Part shown: positions 1 through 8,517 of the stretch, one piece after another
Position numbering within the stretch: the first letter of the stretch is position 1
How the letters are laid out: each line of letters begins with the position of its first letter
NCBI RefSeq assembly: GCF_023702065.1
Contig: NZ_QFDM01000002.1
Coordinates: 558,001-622,000, forward strand
Direction of reading: 5' to 3'
DNA length: 64,000 nucleotides
Origin: Methanoculleus oceani
GTDB lineage: Archaea; Halobacteriota; Methanomicrobia; Methanomicrobiales; Methanoculleaceae
The notes under the pieces: generated by a model
Told to the model about the DNA's origin: nothing
Databases searched by the model: none
The model's input: the letters and a program-made list of their open reading frames with translations, nothing else
Translations under genes and position numbers: made by a program

Positions 1-683
1 GCTCTCAGGAGAACGGGAACCGGGGTGCCTCTTCCCTGCACCCCGAGCCCGACGTTTGCACACCCCTGTTTCGGGAAGAGCCATGCATACCCTCCCGGGG
101 CAACACGGTTCCCGAAGGAGAACCGGAGACGGTCGCCGAACTCCCCCTCCACCCGGCAGGTGATGGCGGGGGCGAGGACGGCGCAACGCTCCATCCCGGC
201 CGAGCGGCAGACCGGAGAGAGCGGGCCGTCCGCGGCGACCACGACACCCGCCTCGACCTCGCCCCTGCTGGTCGTGACCCGGCGGCCTTCCCGGCCGAGG
301 AATTTCGTCTCCACCGAGAGCACGGCGCCCTCACGAACGGCCGCATCCGCGAGGTGCCGGTCGAACGCATCCCTATCAACGGTGTAACCGGCAAGATCGA
401 ACTCGTACTCCCGGCCGCCGGGGGAGACGGCGACGGCACCCCGGATCCCCCGCCGGACGAGCCCGGGATCGACGGGGAAGAGTTCGTCGAGCCCGGGGGC
501 GTTCGGGAGCGCTTCGGCAAGCACCGCCGGATCGGCGTTGAACTCCCCGCAACAGACAGGAACGCCAACCTCTCTGCGCTTATCGATCAGGAGGACGTCC
601 AGCCCCGCCTCCGCCGCGTAGCGTGCGGCGGTGCTGCCGGCGGGGCCCGCACCGACGACGACCACGTCATACCGGTTCCGCAT
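1..683 (-). CDS. Geranylgeranyl reductase family flavoprotein (C-terminus off the window)
   Basis: The protein opens with a dinucleotide-binding Rossmann motif (VVVVGAGPAGSTAARYAA, residues about 6-23), then a cysteine pair followed by GEF near residue 46, the arrangement of the geranylgeranyl reductase family of FAD enzymes. In archaea such enzymes saturate the isoprenoid chains of membrane ether lipids; other members act on isoprenoid quinones or chlorophyll side chains, so the substrate is inferred. About 227 residues are visible and the gene runs off the left edge. The start is the ATG at 681-683; no strong Shine-Dalgarno precedes it. The antisense and +1 readings of this stretch are arginine/proline/serine-rich and were discarded. 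Confidence 0.85.
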   Translation of the reverse strand, partial: MRNRYDVVVVGAGPAGSTAARYAAEAGLDVLLIDKRREVGVPVCCGEFNADPAVLAEALPNAPGLDELFPVDPGLVRRGIRGAVAVSPGGREYEFDLAGYTVDRDAFDRHLADAAVREGAVLSVETKFLGREGRRVTTSRGEVEAGVVVAADGPLSPVCRSAGMERCAVLAPAITCRVEGEFGDRLRFSFGNRVAPGGYAWLFPKQGCANVGLGVQGRGTPVPVLLR

Positions 684-741
684 CAGTGCTTCCGTAAGGA
701 GGGGAAGGGTAAAAAGAGATGGGTGACGACGGCGGGCGGGG

Positions 742-987
742 TTACTCCCCGCCCCGTCTCCGCAACCGCTCGATCCTCTCCGCCACCCGCTCTCTCGCCT
801 CCGCCGTCGCCGCGACGTCCCGGCGGATCGCGACCTCCAGGATATCGCCCTCCCGGGCATCGGAGGGGAGGAGGGAGCGGGGGAGCGTAAAGCGGATCGA
901 CTCGTCCTCGCGGAGGAGGAGGACGGCGAGACCCTCCTCTACCCGGTCGAGGCTCGCCCGGAAGGCCGACTCATTCTGCATGGTCAC
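742..987 (-). CDS. DUF3006 domain protein
   Basis: A small acidic protein of 81 residues. The central pattern (VEEGLAVLLLREDESIRFTLPRSLLP followed by an acidic-glycine turn and a hydrophobic strand) matches the short beta-barrel DUF3006 family, and the tail is a charged helix. Its ATG overlaps the stop codon of the preceding metallo-hydrolase gene by four bases, so the two are co-translated. DUF3006 genes are commonly found beside ComEC-like beta-lactamase-fold genes, which fits this pairing. The biochemical role of the family is unknown. Confidence 0.8.
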   Translation of the reverse strand: MTMQNESAFRASLDRVEEGLAVLLLREDESIRFTLPRSLLPSDAREGDILEVAIRRDVAATAEARERVAERIERLRRRGGE

Positions 988-2252
988 CGCTCCAGGGTGC
1001 TGACGACCGTGCCGTTCGCGTCTGCGAGCGTGGCGAGGTCGCCGTCGTTGTTCCAGACCCCCGTTCCCCGGCCCCAGTAGAGGTCGGTCACGGTGTCGTT
1101 GCCCTCCCCGGAGTGAACGGTGACGTCTGCGCCCGGATCAAGGGTGAAGACCGGGAAGGTATAGGTGTTCCGCGTCCCCTCGTCGGTGACCGTCCAGCCG
1201 GTGAGGTTGACCGCTGTCGCATCCGCATTCGCGACGGTGATCCGCTCGTCCTGGACGTCAAGGTCGGCGATGTATACGCCGGAGGAGGGAGCGGTCGTGG
1301 GCGGCGGCGTGCTCAGGGTTGTTGCCGGCATGGTTGCCGGCGTCGTGGCCCCGGCCGTCACGGTGGCGGACGGTGCCCCGCCGGCCGCAACGGTAAGCGC
1401 CCGGCCGTCGGTGGCGACGATGACGGTCCCGTCAAGGTCGGTCCGGTAGATGCGCGAGCCGGTTGCCTCGATGCGTTCGACCGCCTCCTCGTGGGGATGG
1501 CCGTAGTCGTTCCCCTCACCGACCGGAATGACGCTGATCGCAGGGCTGACCGCGGCCAGGAAGTCCGCCGAGGATGCGTACCGGCTCGCGTGGTGGCCGA
1601 CCTTCAGGACGTCGGCGTCGAGGTCGAGCCCGGCCTCTATCATACTCTCTTCCGCCGGGTTTCCGGCATCGCTCGTGAAGAGGTAGGAGATGTCCCCGTA
1701 CGTCACCTTCAGGACGACCGAGTCCTCGTTTATGTCGCCGAGCGGCTGCGGGGTCGGGTTTAAGATCAGTATTTCGAGGTCGGGATCGAGGGCGATCGCC
1801 TGCCCGCGTTCCGCTGCCGTATACGGTATCCCCTGCTCCTCGACCAGGACGAGCAGGTTCTCGTAGGTCGCCGTGGGATGCGGCTGCGCGGCATCGACGA
1901 ACCGGCCGACCGGGTAGGCGGATACGACGTCGTAAAGGCCGCCGATATGGTCGGAGTGCGCGTGGGTCGCGACAACCACGTCGAGTCTCTCGACGTTCCT
2001 CTCCTCGAGGTACGCGATGACGCGCTCTCCCATTCCACGCTCGCCGGCGTCGATGAGCATGGTCTTGTCGCGGAACTCGATCAGGATCGAATCGCCCTGC
2101 CCGACGTCGATGAAGTGGACGACAAGATCGCCGGATAGATCGGAGCCGATCTCCGGCTGCCCGGTGAAGGCAGAACAGCCTGCGGTGATGATGCAGGCGA
2201 CGGTGCACGCACAGAGTGCGATGGTGATCAGGTATCCAGGTATGGACGACAT
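984..2252 (-). CDS. ComEC-like metallo-beta-lactamase-fold hydrolase with lamin-tail domain, secreted
   Basis: Residues 1-26 form a signal peptide ending in a lipobox-like IITAGC, so the protein is probably a lipoprotein on the outer face. Residues about 45-275 are a metallo-beta-lactamase domain of the ComEC/Rec2 type: HFIDVGQGDSILI, then the metal-binding THAHSDHIGG, DAG and GHHASR segments. A Thr/Pro/Ala-rich linker (about 290-325) leads to a lamin-tail domain (YIADLDVQDERITVANAD to the VWNNDGDLATL signature). The lamin-tail module often accompanies secreted nucleases and is likely a binding module. Substrate is unknown; a nucleic acid or nucleotide is plausible. A TATA-like CTTATAG (minus strand) lies near 2281-2288. 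Confidence 0.88.
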   Translation of the reverse strand: MSSIPGYLITIALCACTVACIITAGCSAFTGQPEIGSDLSGDLVVHFIDVGQGDSILIEFRDKTMLIDAGERGMGERVIAYLEERNVERLDVVVATHAHSDHIGGLYDVVSAYPVGRFVDAAQPHPTATYENLLVLVEEQGIPYTAAERGQAIALDPDLEILILNPTPQPLGDINEDSVVLKVTYGDISYLFTSDAGNPAEESMIEAGLDLDADVLKVGHHASRYASSADFLAAVSPAISVIPVGEGNDYGHPHEEAVERIEATGSRIYRTDLDGTVIVATDGRALTVAAGGAPSATVTAGATTPATMPATTLSTPPPTTAPSSGVYIADLDVQDERITVANADATAVNLTGWTVTDEGTRNTYTFPVFTLDPGADVTVHSGEGNDTVTDLYWGRGTGVWNNDGDLATLADANGTVVSTLER

Positions 2253-2447
2253 GCTGTCTCTACACAGTATCGGGTGCCAGGCTATAAGTGCCCTGGGGTT
2301 GGGCGGAGAGACCTCACGGGCAGCGTGTCTGCCGTCCCGGGCACCCGGCCGATAGGTCGACAGAGGGGGAGAGTCCCTGGCAGAAGGAACGCGCAGGAAT
2401 GGAAAGGGTGATATGCGTCGACCGGCACCTCTTTAATTGCAAGAACG

Positions 2448-3278
2448 ATGAAAGAAATATCCCCCCTCGAGATCTACAACGAGTTCCACGATGACCTTCA
2501 GGCTATCTTCCGGTCGAGACTGTTGACGCAGGTACTGATTGCCCTCGGTAGCGGGACCAAACCTCTCTCGACACTTCGTGAGATCACGGGGAGTTCGTCG
2601 CAGGCGCTTATCCCGAAGATCCGGCAGCTTGAGGCCCTGCATTACGTTGAATCGGTGCGGGGCGATTATGCGCTCACCCCCGTGGGCAGGCTCGTCGAAC
2701 CGGAGATTGAGCGGGTGGTAACGCTCATGGGAGTGCTCCAGCGTCATCGGGACTTCTGGATCGAACACGAGATCGAGGGCATACCCCCCGAATTCCTGAG
2801 TGAGATAAAGTACCTGTACAATGCGAAGGTGGTAAAAGATGTTGAGGAGGATATCTTCGCCGTGTATACAGCCTTTTCGACCATACTCAAGAAAGCATCG
2901 TGGATTCACGGCGTTTCGTCGATTATGAGCCCGATTCATGCAGATACGATTAAAGAAATAGTTATGGACGGCAAGCCAGTTGAACTCATCGTCTCCCGGG
3001 AACTCGCTCATCGGCTGGCCGCCGAACCGTATAATACAGTGCTGGAATCCCTAAAGGGGTATGCCAATTTCAGGATATACGTCTCCCCCTCGCCGATTCG
3101 CCTGGGAATGACGGTGACCGACGGGTACCTGTCGTTGGGCCTGTACAGGCGTAATACGGACATGTATGACGCCACTACAGATCTCGTCGGTGTCGACGCG
3201 GCGGCAGTCGCCTGGGGTGAACGGCTATTCCAGCACTATAAAACGGGCTCCAGAGGGCTGCAGATTCCCCCAGAATAA
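2448..3278 (+). CDS. Winged-helix transcriptional regulator with methanogen FilR1/DUF1724 output domain
   Basis: 276 residues. The N-terminal 95 residues are a winged helix (LLTQVLIALGSGTKPLSTLREITG, recognition helix SSQALIPKIRQLEALHYV, wing VRGDYALTPVGRLV). Residues about 115-260 match the output domain of the methanogen FilR1 family (DUF1724), with the closing segment LGLYRRNTDMYDATTDLVG. It stands alone between oppositely oriented and separately promoted genes, and a run of seven T residues directly follows the stop. Targets cannot be deduced from the sequence; many relatives act on neighbouring or unlinked genes in methanogens. Confidence 0.85.
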   Translation: MKEISPLEIYNEFHDDLQAIFRSRLLTQVLIALGSGTKPLSTLREITGSSSQALIPKIRQLEALHYVESVRGDYALTPVGRLVEPEIERVVTLMGVLQRHRDFWIEHEIEGIPPEFLSEIKYLYNAKVVKDVEEDIFAVYTAFSTILKKASWIHGVSSIMSPIHADTIKEIVMDGKPVELIVSRELAHRLAAEPYNTVLESLKGYANFRIYVSPSPIRLGMTVTDGYLSLGLYRRNTDMYDATTDLVGVDAAAVAWGERLFQHYKTGSRGLQIPPE

Positions 3279-3280
3279 CC

Positions 3281-3287
3281 TTTTTTT
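3281..3287 (+). terminator. T-run terminator after the FilR1-type regulator
   Basis: Seven consecutive T residues begin three bases after the stop codon. Archaeal RNA polymerase terminates at such U-runs without needing a hairpin. Confidence 0.6.
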
Positions 3288-3500
3288 GAGATTCAATCAT
3301 CCAGCGCCCGACAGAAACCATGTCCCGGCCGGTGCTGGAAGATCTTCCGGACTACGGCAACTCCCACTCAAGAACCGTTGATATCAGCTACATGCGGAGC
3401 CGGGCGGAGCATGATCGCTCCCGATAGCAGGAATATACCGCCCATACCCATGTAATTCCACCGGTCCACCTGAACGTGTTGCCCAGATTAATCGTACTGG

Positions 3501-3529
3501 TGAATCTTCTTCGACGCAATAAATGTTCA
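3501..3529 (+). promoter_or_regulatory. Promoter element, copy 1 (upstream of the UbiA gene)
   Basis: TGAATCTTC-T-TCGACG-C-AATAAATGT lies 50 bp ahead of the UbiA start codon. The same sequence with only a few changes recurs at 4612-4640, 48 bp ahead of the small Cys-rich gene. The AATAAATG part sits where a TATA box would give an almost leaderless transcript; the conserved part just upstream could be a BRE plus an operator. Confidence 0.65.
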
Positions 3530-3550
3530 CCACTCTTGTAATAACTATTT

Positions 3551-4462
3551 ATGTTCGGATTCGCCTATCGAACCAACCCAGTTCAACCAACCTATCGGGT
3601 TATCGTCAACCTCATCGCGTACAGCTCCCTGTACCTCTCCGTCGCAGGAGCGGCAATGGTATACATCTCGTGCCTCCTGCAGGACCTCCCCTTCGACCCG
3701 GTTGCCGCAGTAATACTGATACTTGTCACGTTTGCCGTTTACAACCTCAACCGCAAGACCGACGAGAGCGAGGACGCCATAAATCACACAGAACGCTATG
3801 CATTTACAAAGGAATATGGATCCATCATCTTCTCTTCTGCAGTCTGCGCCTACATCATCGCCCTCTGTCTCTCTGCTCTCCAGGGATTCGGCAGCCTGCT
3901 CGTCGCAGTCATCCCCCTGATCGCCGGGATCGTTTACAGCGTACCACTCTTTCCCGCCCGGCTTGGGTTCCGACGGTTAAAGGAGGTACCTTTCATGAAA
4001 AGCCTTATCGTGGCATTCTCCTGGGCCGTTCCCCCGGCCCTCCTGCCGATCTGCCATGCAGGCCTTCCCATGGGTGCCGCCACCGGCATCGTCGGCGTCT
4101 TCTTCTTTTTCCTGGTCTTCACGAACACGGTGATCTTTGATCTGCGTGACGTGAAGGGTGACGCAGCGTCGGGTGTCAGGACGATCCCGACAATCCTCGG
4201 CACCCGAAAGACGCTCCTTCTTCTTACGGGAGTAAACGTAAGCATCGGAGCCGCGCTGGTGTTCGCCAGCGGAGCCCTGCCGGGTTCCTGCGTAGCACTG
4301 GTGCTGGCTGCAGGCATAGTCTACGCTCAGGGATACATCCTGTGCTTTCATCAGCTCATGAAGGAAAAACTCCTCTTCGACCTGCTTGCCGATGGACAAT
4401 TCATCATGTTGGCCGTTGCTCTTTACCTGCTCACCCTCGCAGTGCCGTATCCCCTGATCTGA
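3551..4462 (+). CDS. UbiA-family membrane prenyltransferase
   Basis: 303 residues with about eight or nine hydrophobic segments. Two aspartate-rich motifs mark the UbiA family: YNLNRKTDESEDAINH (residues about 58-73) and DLRDVKGDAASG (about 197-208), which bind the Mg-diphosphate of a prenyl donor. The enzyme would transfer a polyprenyl chain to an acceptor inside the membrane. In methanogens this could be archaetidyl lipid synthesis, or a less-defined aromatic or haem-like acceptor; the acceptor cannot be assigned. It shares a promoter element with the next gene, which points to a joint function. Confidence 0.85.
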   Translation: MFGFAYRTNPVQPTYRVIVNLIAYSSLYLSVAGAAMVYISCLLQDLPFDPVAAVILILVTFAVYNLNRKTDESEDAINHTERYAFTKEYGSIIFSSAVCAYIIALCLSALQGFGSLLVAVIPLIAGIVYSVPLFPARLGFRRLKEVPFMKSLIVAFSWAVPPALLPICHAGLPMGAATGIVGVFFFFLVFTNTVIFDLRDVKGDAASGVRTIPTILGTRKTLLLLTGVNVSIGAALVFASGALPGSCVALVLAAGIVYAQGYILCFHQLMKEKLLFDLLADGQFIMLAVALYLLTLAVPYPLI

Positions 4463-4611
4463 TCCGGGAGGAGAACCAGACCAGGGATACTTTTTCGCAC
4501 CGCTCCGGCGCCCTGACTCCGCCTGCTTCGAGTTCCGACACGAGGGGAGGCTTCCGAATGCCCGCCGTGCAGAGTACCACCCTCCAGACTCCCCGGGTTT
4601 CATCTCCCCGA

Positions 4612-4640
4612 TGAATCTTCATCGACGTAATAAATGTCAT
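4612..4640 (+). promoter_or_regulatory. Promoter element, copy 2 (upstream of the Cys-rich gene)
   Basis: TGAATCTTC-A-TCGACG-T-AATAAATGT, almost identical to the copy at 3501-3529 and at the same distance from its start codon. A GGGGAG ribosome-binding site at 4647-4652 follows, seven bases before the GTG at 4660. Confidence 0.65.
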
Positions 4641-4659
4641 CCATCCGGGGAGTATCTAC

Positions 4660-4923
4660 GTGTACGACATGAATTTACAGGACAATATCAATCCGCTGAA
4701 GAGTAATACCAGCGCTCAGCACCTCGATGCACCTGACCGGGGCAGGTGTACCGCAGGCGATATTCCAACGAGCGGGTTGATACTACGAAAAGAGAGAAAA
4801 CCGCGGCAGTGCGAATGCACTTCGTGCATGTATTATGACCCCGAGCGCACCTACTGCAACTACATCCATGCTCCCGTGGACATTCTGTTCGTCTGTCCGC
4901 AGGTCCTCGACAACCGCAGGTGA
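4660..4923 (+). CDS. Small Cys-motif protein, function unknown
   Basis: 87 residues starting at GTG (4660) with a well-placed GGGGAG; an in-frame ATG at 4669 is an alternative. The N-terminal half looks disordered. The C-terminal half carries CECTSCMYYDPERTYC and a further cysteine near residue 80 (FVCPQVL), so up to five cysteines could bind zinc or an Fe-S cluster. The C-x-C-x2-C spacing resembles small metal-binding proteins, but I do not recognise a named family. The near-identical upstream element shared with the UbiA gene supports that it is a real gene. A run of six T residues (4950-4955) follows. Confidence 0.6.
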   Translation: MYDMNLQDNINPLKSNTSAQHLDAPDRGRCTAGDIPTSGLILRKERKPRQCECTSCMYYDPERTYCNYIHAPVDILFVCPQVLDNRR

Positions 4924-5150
4924 CCCCGGGTCTGCACGTTACAATCGTCTTTTTTCAGGCGTATTCCCGGTGGCCTCACCTCTCCCGGCCCTTCGCTCCA
5001 AGAGAGTAAGAGCGGCATACACCGGCATGATCGCGGCGGAGAAGGCAAGATCGAAGACGATACCGCACCGGATCCGGTGGTCAGACAGGTGGAGGGATCG
5101 GAGACCCCAATGTTTTTGTACCCCTCCTGCCATGGCGTAGCCTGATTGCC

Positions 5151-6047
5151 ATGCCAGGTGCAGACTACATCTACCCAAACGTCACGGAAGTAGCCCGGCG
5201 AGGCGGATTCCTCGAACGCTGGCACCTTGCAGAGCCGCTCGGGTGCGCATACATCGAGATCCCCGGCGACTTCGTCAAGAACGGTACGGAGGTGGAGCGA
5301 ACCGGGCAGGAGATCGGGTCGATGCTCAACCGGTCGTCCGTCGAGCACCTTTACGAGCAGGATACAGCCCTTCCGGGCTCCCTCAGTTACGTCCTGCACA
5401 CCGAACCGGCCATCCCCCGGAGGGATCGGCACGGCCGGCAGGTGACGGCGGAACTGCGGTGGCGCGACCCGGACTGGGTGACTGCTTTCGGGGATATGCT
5501 ACTTGAGATCGAAGACTTTCTGGGCATCCCACCGGAGATCATCGAGATCCATCCCGGCGACCGGAGGAACGCCCATGCCGATATCGTCACGGCGATGCAT
5601 ACCCTGATCGCCGCTCACTGGAACGCCTTCGGGGTGGAACCCCTGGTGCTGCTCGAGCACCATAAAGACCAGAGCATCTCCACGGCGAGCCAGATGCAGG
5701 CGTTCTGGGCGACGCTCAAGAGAATTCATCCCGAGATCGCCGGACTTGCCGGGATAGCGCTCGACCCCTGGCACCTCCACGCCGCCGCGAAAGAGGACTT
5801 CCCCGGAGCGCTCGACGAGGTCCCGCTCGATGCCCTGCGGGCCTTTCACATCCACAACGACCTTGCCCCCCCGTCGGTGACCGACGAGATGCCCTGGCGG
5901 CAGGTTTTTGGGGTTATCGGCAGCCTTCCCGGGAGACCCCGAATCAAACCCGTAGTCTACCAGAAGAGCAGGGTCCCGGGGGCGATCGCCTTCTGCGAAG
6001 CGATGCTCGCCGCGCCGAGGGTGGAGTACGCAGGGCCGCCGGCGTGA
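5151..6047 (+). CDS. TIM-barrel protein of the xylose-isomerase/AP-endonuclease type, function unknown
   Basis: 298 residues. Metal-ligand-like motifs fall in the order expected of a xylose-isomerase-like TIM barrel: EIHPGDRRNAHADI (about 137-150), LLEHHKDQSIS (about 167-177), LDPWHLHAAAKEDF (about 204-217) and FHIHNDLAPPS (about 233-243). Members of this fold include sugar isomerases, UvsE and endonuclease IV. No specific subfamily is recognised and there is no operon partner, so the substrate is unknown. Confidence 0.6.
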   Translation: MPGADYIYPNVTEVARRGGFLERWHLAEPLGCAYIEIPGDFVKNGTEVERTGQEIGSMLNRSSVEHLYEQDTALPGSLSYVLHTEPAIPRRDRHGRQVTAELRWRDPDWVTAFGDMLLEIEDFLGIPPEIIEIHPGDRRNAHADIVTAMHTLIAAHWNAFGVEPLVLLEHHKDQSISTASQMQAFWATLKRIHPEIAGLAGIALDPWHLHAAAKEDFPGALDEVPLDALRAFHIHNDLAPPSVTDEMPWRQVFGVIGSLPGRPRIKPVVYQKSRVPGAIAFCEAMLAAPRVEYAGPPA

Positions 6048-6119
6048 CAGGGGCGGCGAGGTCCCCGGGGGCCGGGCCCTCGCCAACATTCATAACCCTG
6101 AAACGCCAGAGGGTGCCGC

Positions 6120-7583
6120 ATGAAACCGATGGCTGCGCCCGACTTCCCCCCGGGTCTCGAATGGCTCAACATCGACCGCCCCCTCTCCGTCCGCGACCTC
6201 TCCGGGAGGATAGTGCTGCTCTCCTTTTCGACGTTCGCCTGTTCAAACTGCACGCGGCTGGTGCCGGAGATCCGGCAACTTGAGGAGAAGTTTCCGGATC
6301 TGGTGATCCTCGAGATTCATTCGCCCGGACTCGAATCCGGCGCAGTCGCCGGGAACTTCCGGGAGGCGGTCCACCGTGCCGGAGTGGAACACCCCGTCGC
6401 CATCGACCGCGACCACCTGCTCTGGCAGGCCTTCGGGGTCCGGGACTGGCCGACCTTCGTCCTCATCGACCCGGCGGGGAACGTGGTCGGGAAGACCGCC
6501 GGGGAGGGGCTCTACGGGAGGCTCCACCCGAAGATCGAGCGGATCGCAGGGGAGTTCGGGGAGCGCGGTCTGCTTGAAAAAGGACGGCTGCAGTCCCGGA
6601 CCGGCCCGGAGACGGCGCGGGAAGGAAGTCTGTATCGTCCCGGCAAGATCGCGGCGGACAACGCGGGTATGCGGCTGTTTATAAGCGATTCAGGCCACCA
6701 CCGGATCGTCGTCGCCGACAGGGACGGAAAGATCCTGGAGACGATCGGGACCGGGACTGCCGGAAACACCGACGGGTCGTTCGCTGAGGCGGCGTTCTAC
6801 CTGCCGGGGGGCCTCGCTTTCGACGAAGAGGCAGGCATCCTCTACGTTGCTGATACCGGGAACCACACCATCCGGATGGTCTCCTGGCCCGACCGGAGGG
6901 TTGCGACGGCCGCCGGGACGGGCCTCTCGGCACCCTCACCCGACGAGGGCGGACCGGGCACCGATGTGGCGCTGAACGCACCGCAGGATCTCGCGCTGCT
7001 GGACGGCTACCTCTACGTCGCGATGGCCGGGGCGAACCAGGTCTGGCGGATGGATCTCGCCACCCATGAGATAGAACCTTACGCCGGGTCGGGCCGGGAG
7101 GGCCTGGTCGACGGCCCGCTCGGAGAGGCCGCCTTCGCCGGGCCCGCCGGGATTGTCACCGACGGCGAGGCGCTCTACGTGGCCGACAGCGGGGCTTCGG
7201 CGATCCGCCGCATCAAGCGGGGAATGGTCGAGACCCGTATCGGGCATTCCCCGGACGACTTCGGCGATCTCGACACCATCGCCGGGATGGCGCGCATCCA
7301 CCAGCCGATGGGCATCGCCTCCCGGGAGGGGTCGCTCTACATCGCCGACACCTACAACCATAAGATCAAGCAGTTCGACCCGGAGACCGGGTGGGTCCTC
7401 ACCAGGGTCGGGAGCGGCGTTCGTGGCTACCGGGACGGGCTGTCGGGGGACGCAAAATTGAATGAGCCCAACGGCCTGGTCGACTTCGCAGGGCTCTGGT
7501 ACATCGCCGACACCGGCAACCATGCCGTCAGGGTCTATGACCCGGTCCGCCACGTGGTCTCGACCCTGGCGCTCTGGAAGTAG
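6120..7583 (+). CDS. Thioredoxin-fold / NHL-repeat protein (NHLRC2-like)
   Basis: 487 residues. Residues 1-150 are a thioredoxin-like domain with the active-site pair C41-S-N-C44 and the cis-proline region WPTFVLIDPAG. Residues about 175-485 contain NHL repeats with the recurring SDSGHHRIVV, YVADTGNHTIRMV, YVADSGASAIRRI, YIADTYNHKIKQF and YIADTGNHAVRVY strands, which build a beta-propeller. The same two-domain order occurs in animal NHLRC2 and bacterial homologues. No signal peptide is visible, so a cytoplasmic thiol-redox or scaffold role is likely; the partner is unknown. Confidence 0.85.
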   Translation: MKPMAAPDFPPGLEWLNIDRPLSVRDLSGRIVLLSFSTFACSNCTRLVPEIRQLEEKFPDLVILEIHSPGLESGAVAGNFREAVHRAGVEHPVAIDRDHLLWQAFGVRDWPTFVLIDPAGNVVGKTAGEGLYGRLHPKIERIAGEFGERGLLEKGRLQSRTGPETAREGSLYRPGKIAADNAGMRLFISDSGHHRIVVADRDGKILETIGTGTAGNTDGSFAEAAFYLPGGLAFDEEAGILYVADTGNHTIRMVSWPDRRVATAAGTGLSAPSPDEGGPGTDVALNAPQDLALLDGYLYVAMAGANQVWRMDLATHEIEPYAGSGREGLVDGPLGEAAFAGPAGIVTDGEALYVADSGASAIRRIKRGMVETRIGHSPDDFGDLDTIAGMARIHQPMGIASREGSLYIADTYNHKIKQFDPETGWVLTRVGSGVRGYRDGLSGDAKLNEPNGLVDFAGLWYIADTGNHAVRVYDPVRHVVSTLALWK

Positions 7584-7672
7584 GGGTGCCCGGAGCCCGG
7601 GCGCCGGAGACCAATACTTTATGTAGAGGCGGCGAGAGAGGAGGGGTGGAGTATACAGTCTCCAGGGGGACC

Positions 7673-8293
7673 ATGCGAGCGAATTGCGCACTATTCATAA
7701 CCGCTCTGGTTATCGGGGCGGCGGTTCTGATCTGCGGTTGCACGGCCCCGTCGGGGGATGAAACCCGGAACCAGACGGACGGCACGCCTGCCGGGACGCC
7801 GGTCGACGAGAGCCTGACGATCGGCGAGGTGCTGGCCAGGGACGGCAACTTTTCAACACTGATCCAGGCGTTCGAGGCCGCCGGACTGAAGGGGACGCTC
7901 GCCGGGCCGGGGCCCTACACACTCTTCGCACCCACGGATGAGGCGTTCGGCCGACTTCCGGATACCGTAATGGAAGAACTCTTCAATGATCCGAAGGGGA
8001 ATCTCGCCGAGATCCTGCTCTACCACATGGCCCCGGGCACCTACATGGCATCCGGGATCGCCACGAACGATACCATCGCGACCGTACAGGGCAGCCCGAT
8101 CGCCGTCGACGCTGCCGGCGAGACCGTGACGGTGAACGGTGCGGAGGTGGTCAGGGCCGATATGGTAGCGGCGAACGGCATCATTCATGCCATCGACGCG
8201 GTCATGCTCCCGCCCGACATCACCCTGACGGCGATGAACGATACCGCTGACATGACGACACAGACCGGCAATACGACGAACGTCACCGGCTGA
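7673..8293 (+). CDS. Fasciclin-domain lipoprotein
   Basis: The start is taken at the ATG at 7673, because it opens a clear signal peptide with lipobox LICGC (Cys about residue 23). A short Thr/Gly linker leads to one fasciclin (FAS1) domain: TIGEVLARDGNFSTLIQAFEAAG, the TLFAPTDEAF strand and the C-terminal NGIIHAIDAVMLPP signature. The tail is Thr/Asn-rich and probably glycosylated. FAS1 domains mediate adhesion on the cell surface. Four more single-domain fasciclin genes lie at 14.5-16.7 kb, but this is the only one with an export signal. Confidence 0.9.
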   Translation: MRANCALFITALVIGAAVLICGCTAPSGDETRNQTDGTPAGTPVDESLTIGEVLARDGNFSTLIQAFEAAGLKGTLAGPGPYTLFAPTDEAFGRLPDTVMEELFNDPKGNLAEILLYHMAPGTYMASGIATNDTIATVQGSPIAVDAAGETVTVNGAEVVRADMVAANGIIHAIDAVMLPPDITLTAMNDTADMTTQTGNTTNVTG

Positions 8294-8517
8294 GGCCTCT
8301 TCTCCTGACGGTGCGCCGTAGCGGATACGTTTTCTCCTCCGTTGAGGGGCTCCCATACGCCTCCCGAATCCGGACAGGCCGCCTGTGTGAACCCCGGTCG
8401 GGGGAGGTCATATTCCGTGCAGATCTCAAACGAAACCCTCAATAACAACAGTTTTCCCGCGGCCGCACAAACAGAGGAGTCACAACCGGGAGGACTCCCG
8501 AGTCCCCGAGATCGTCC

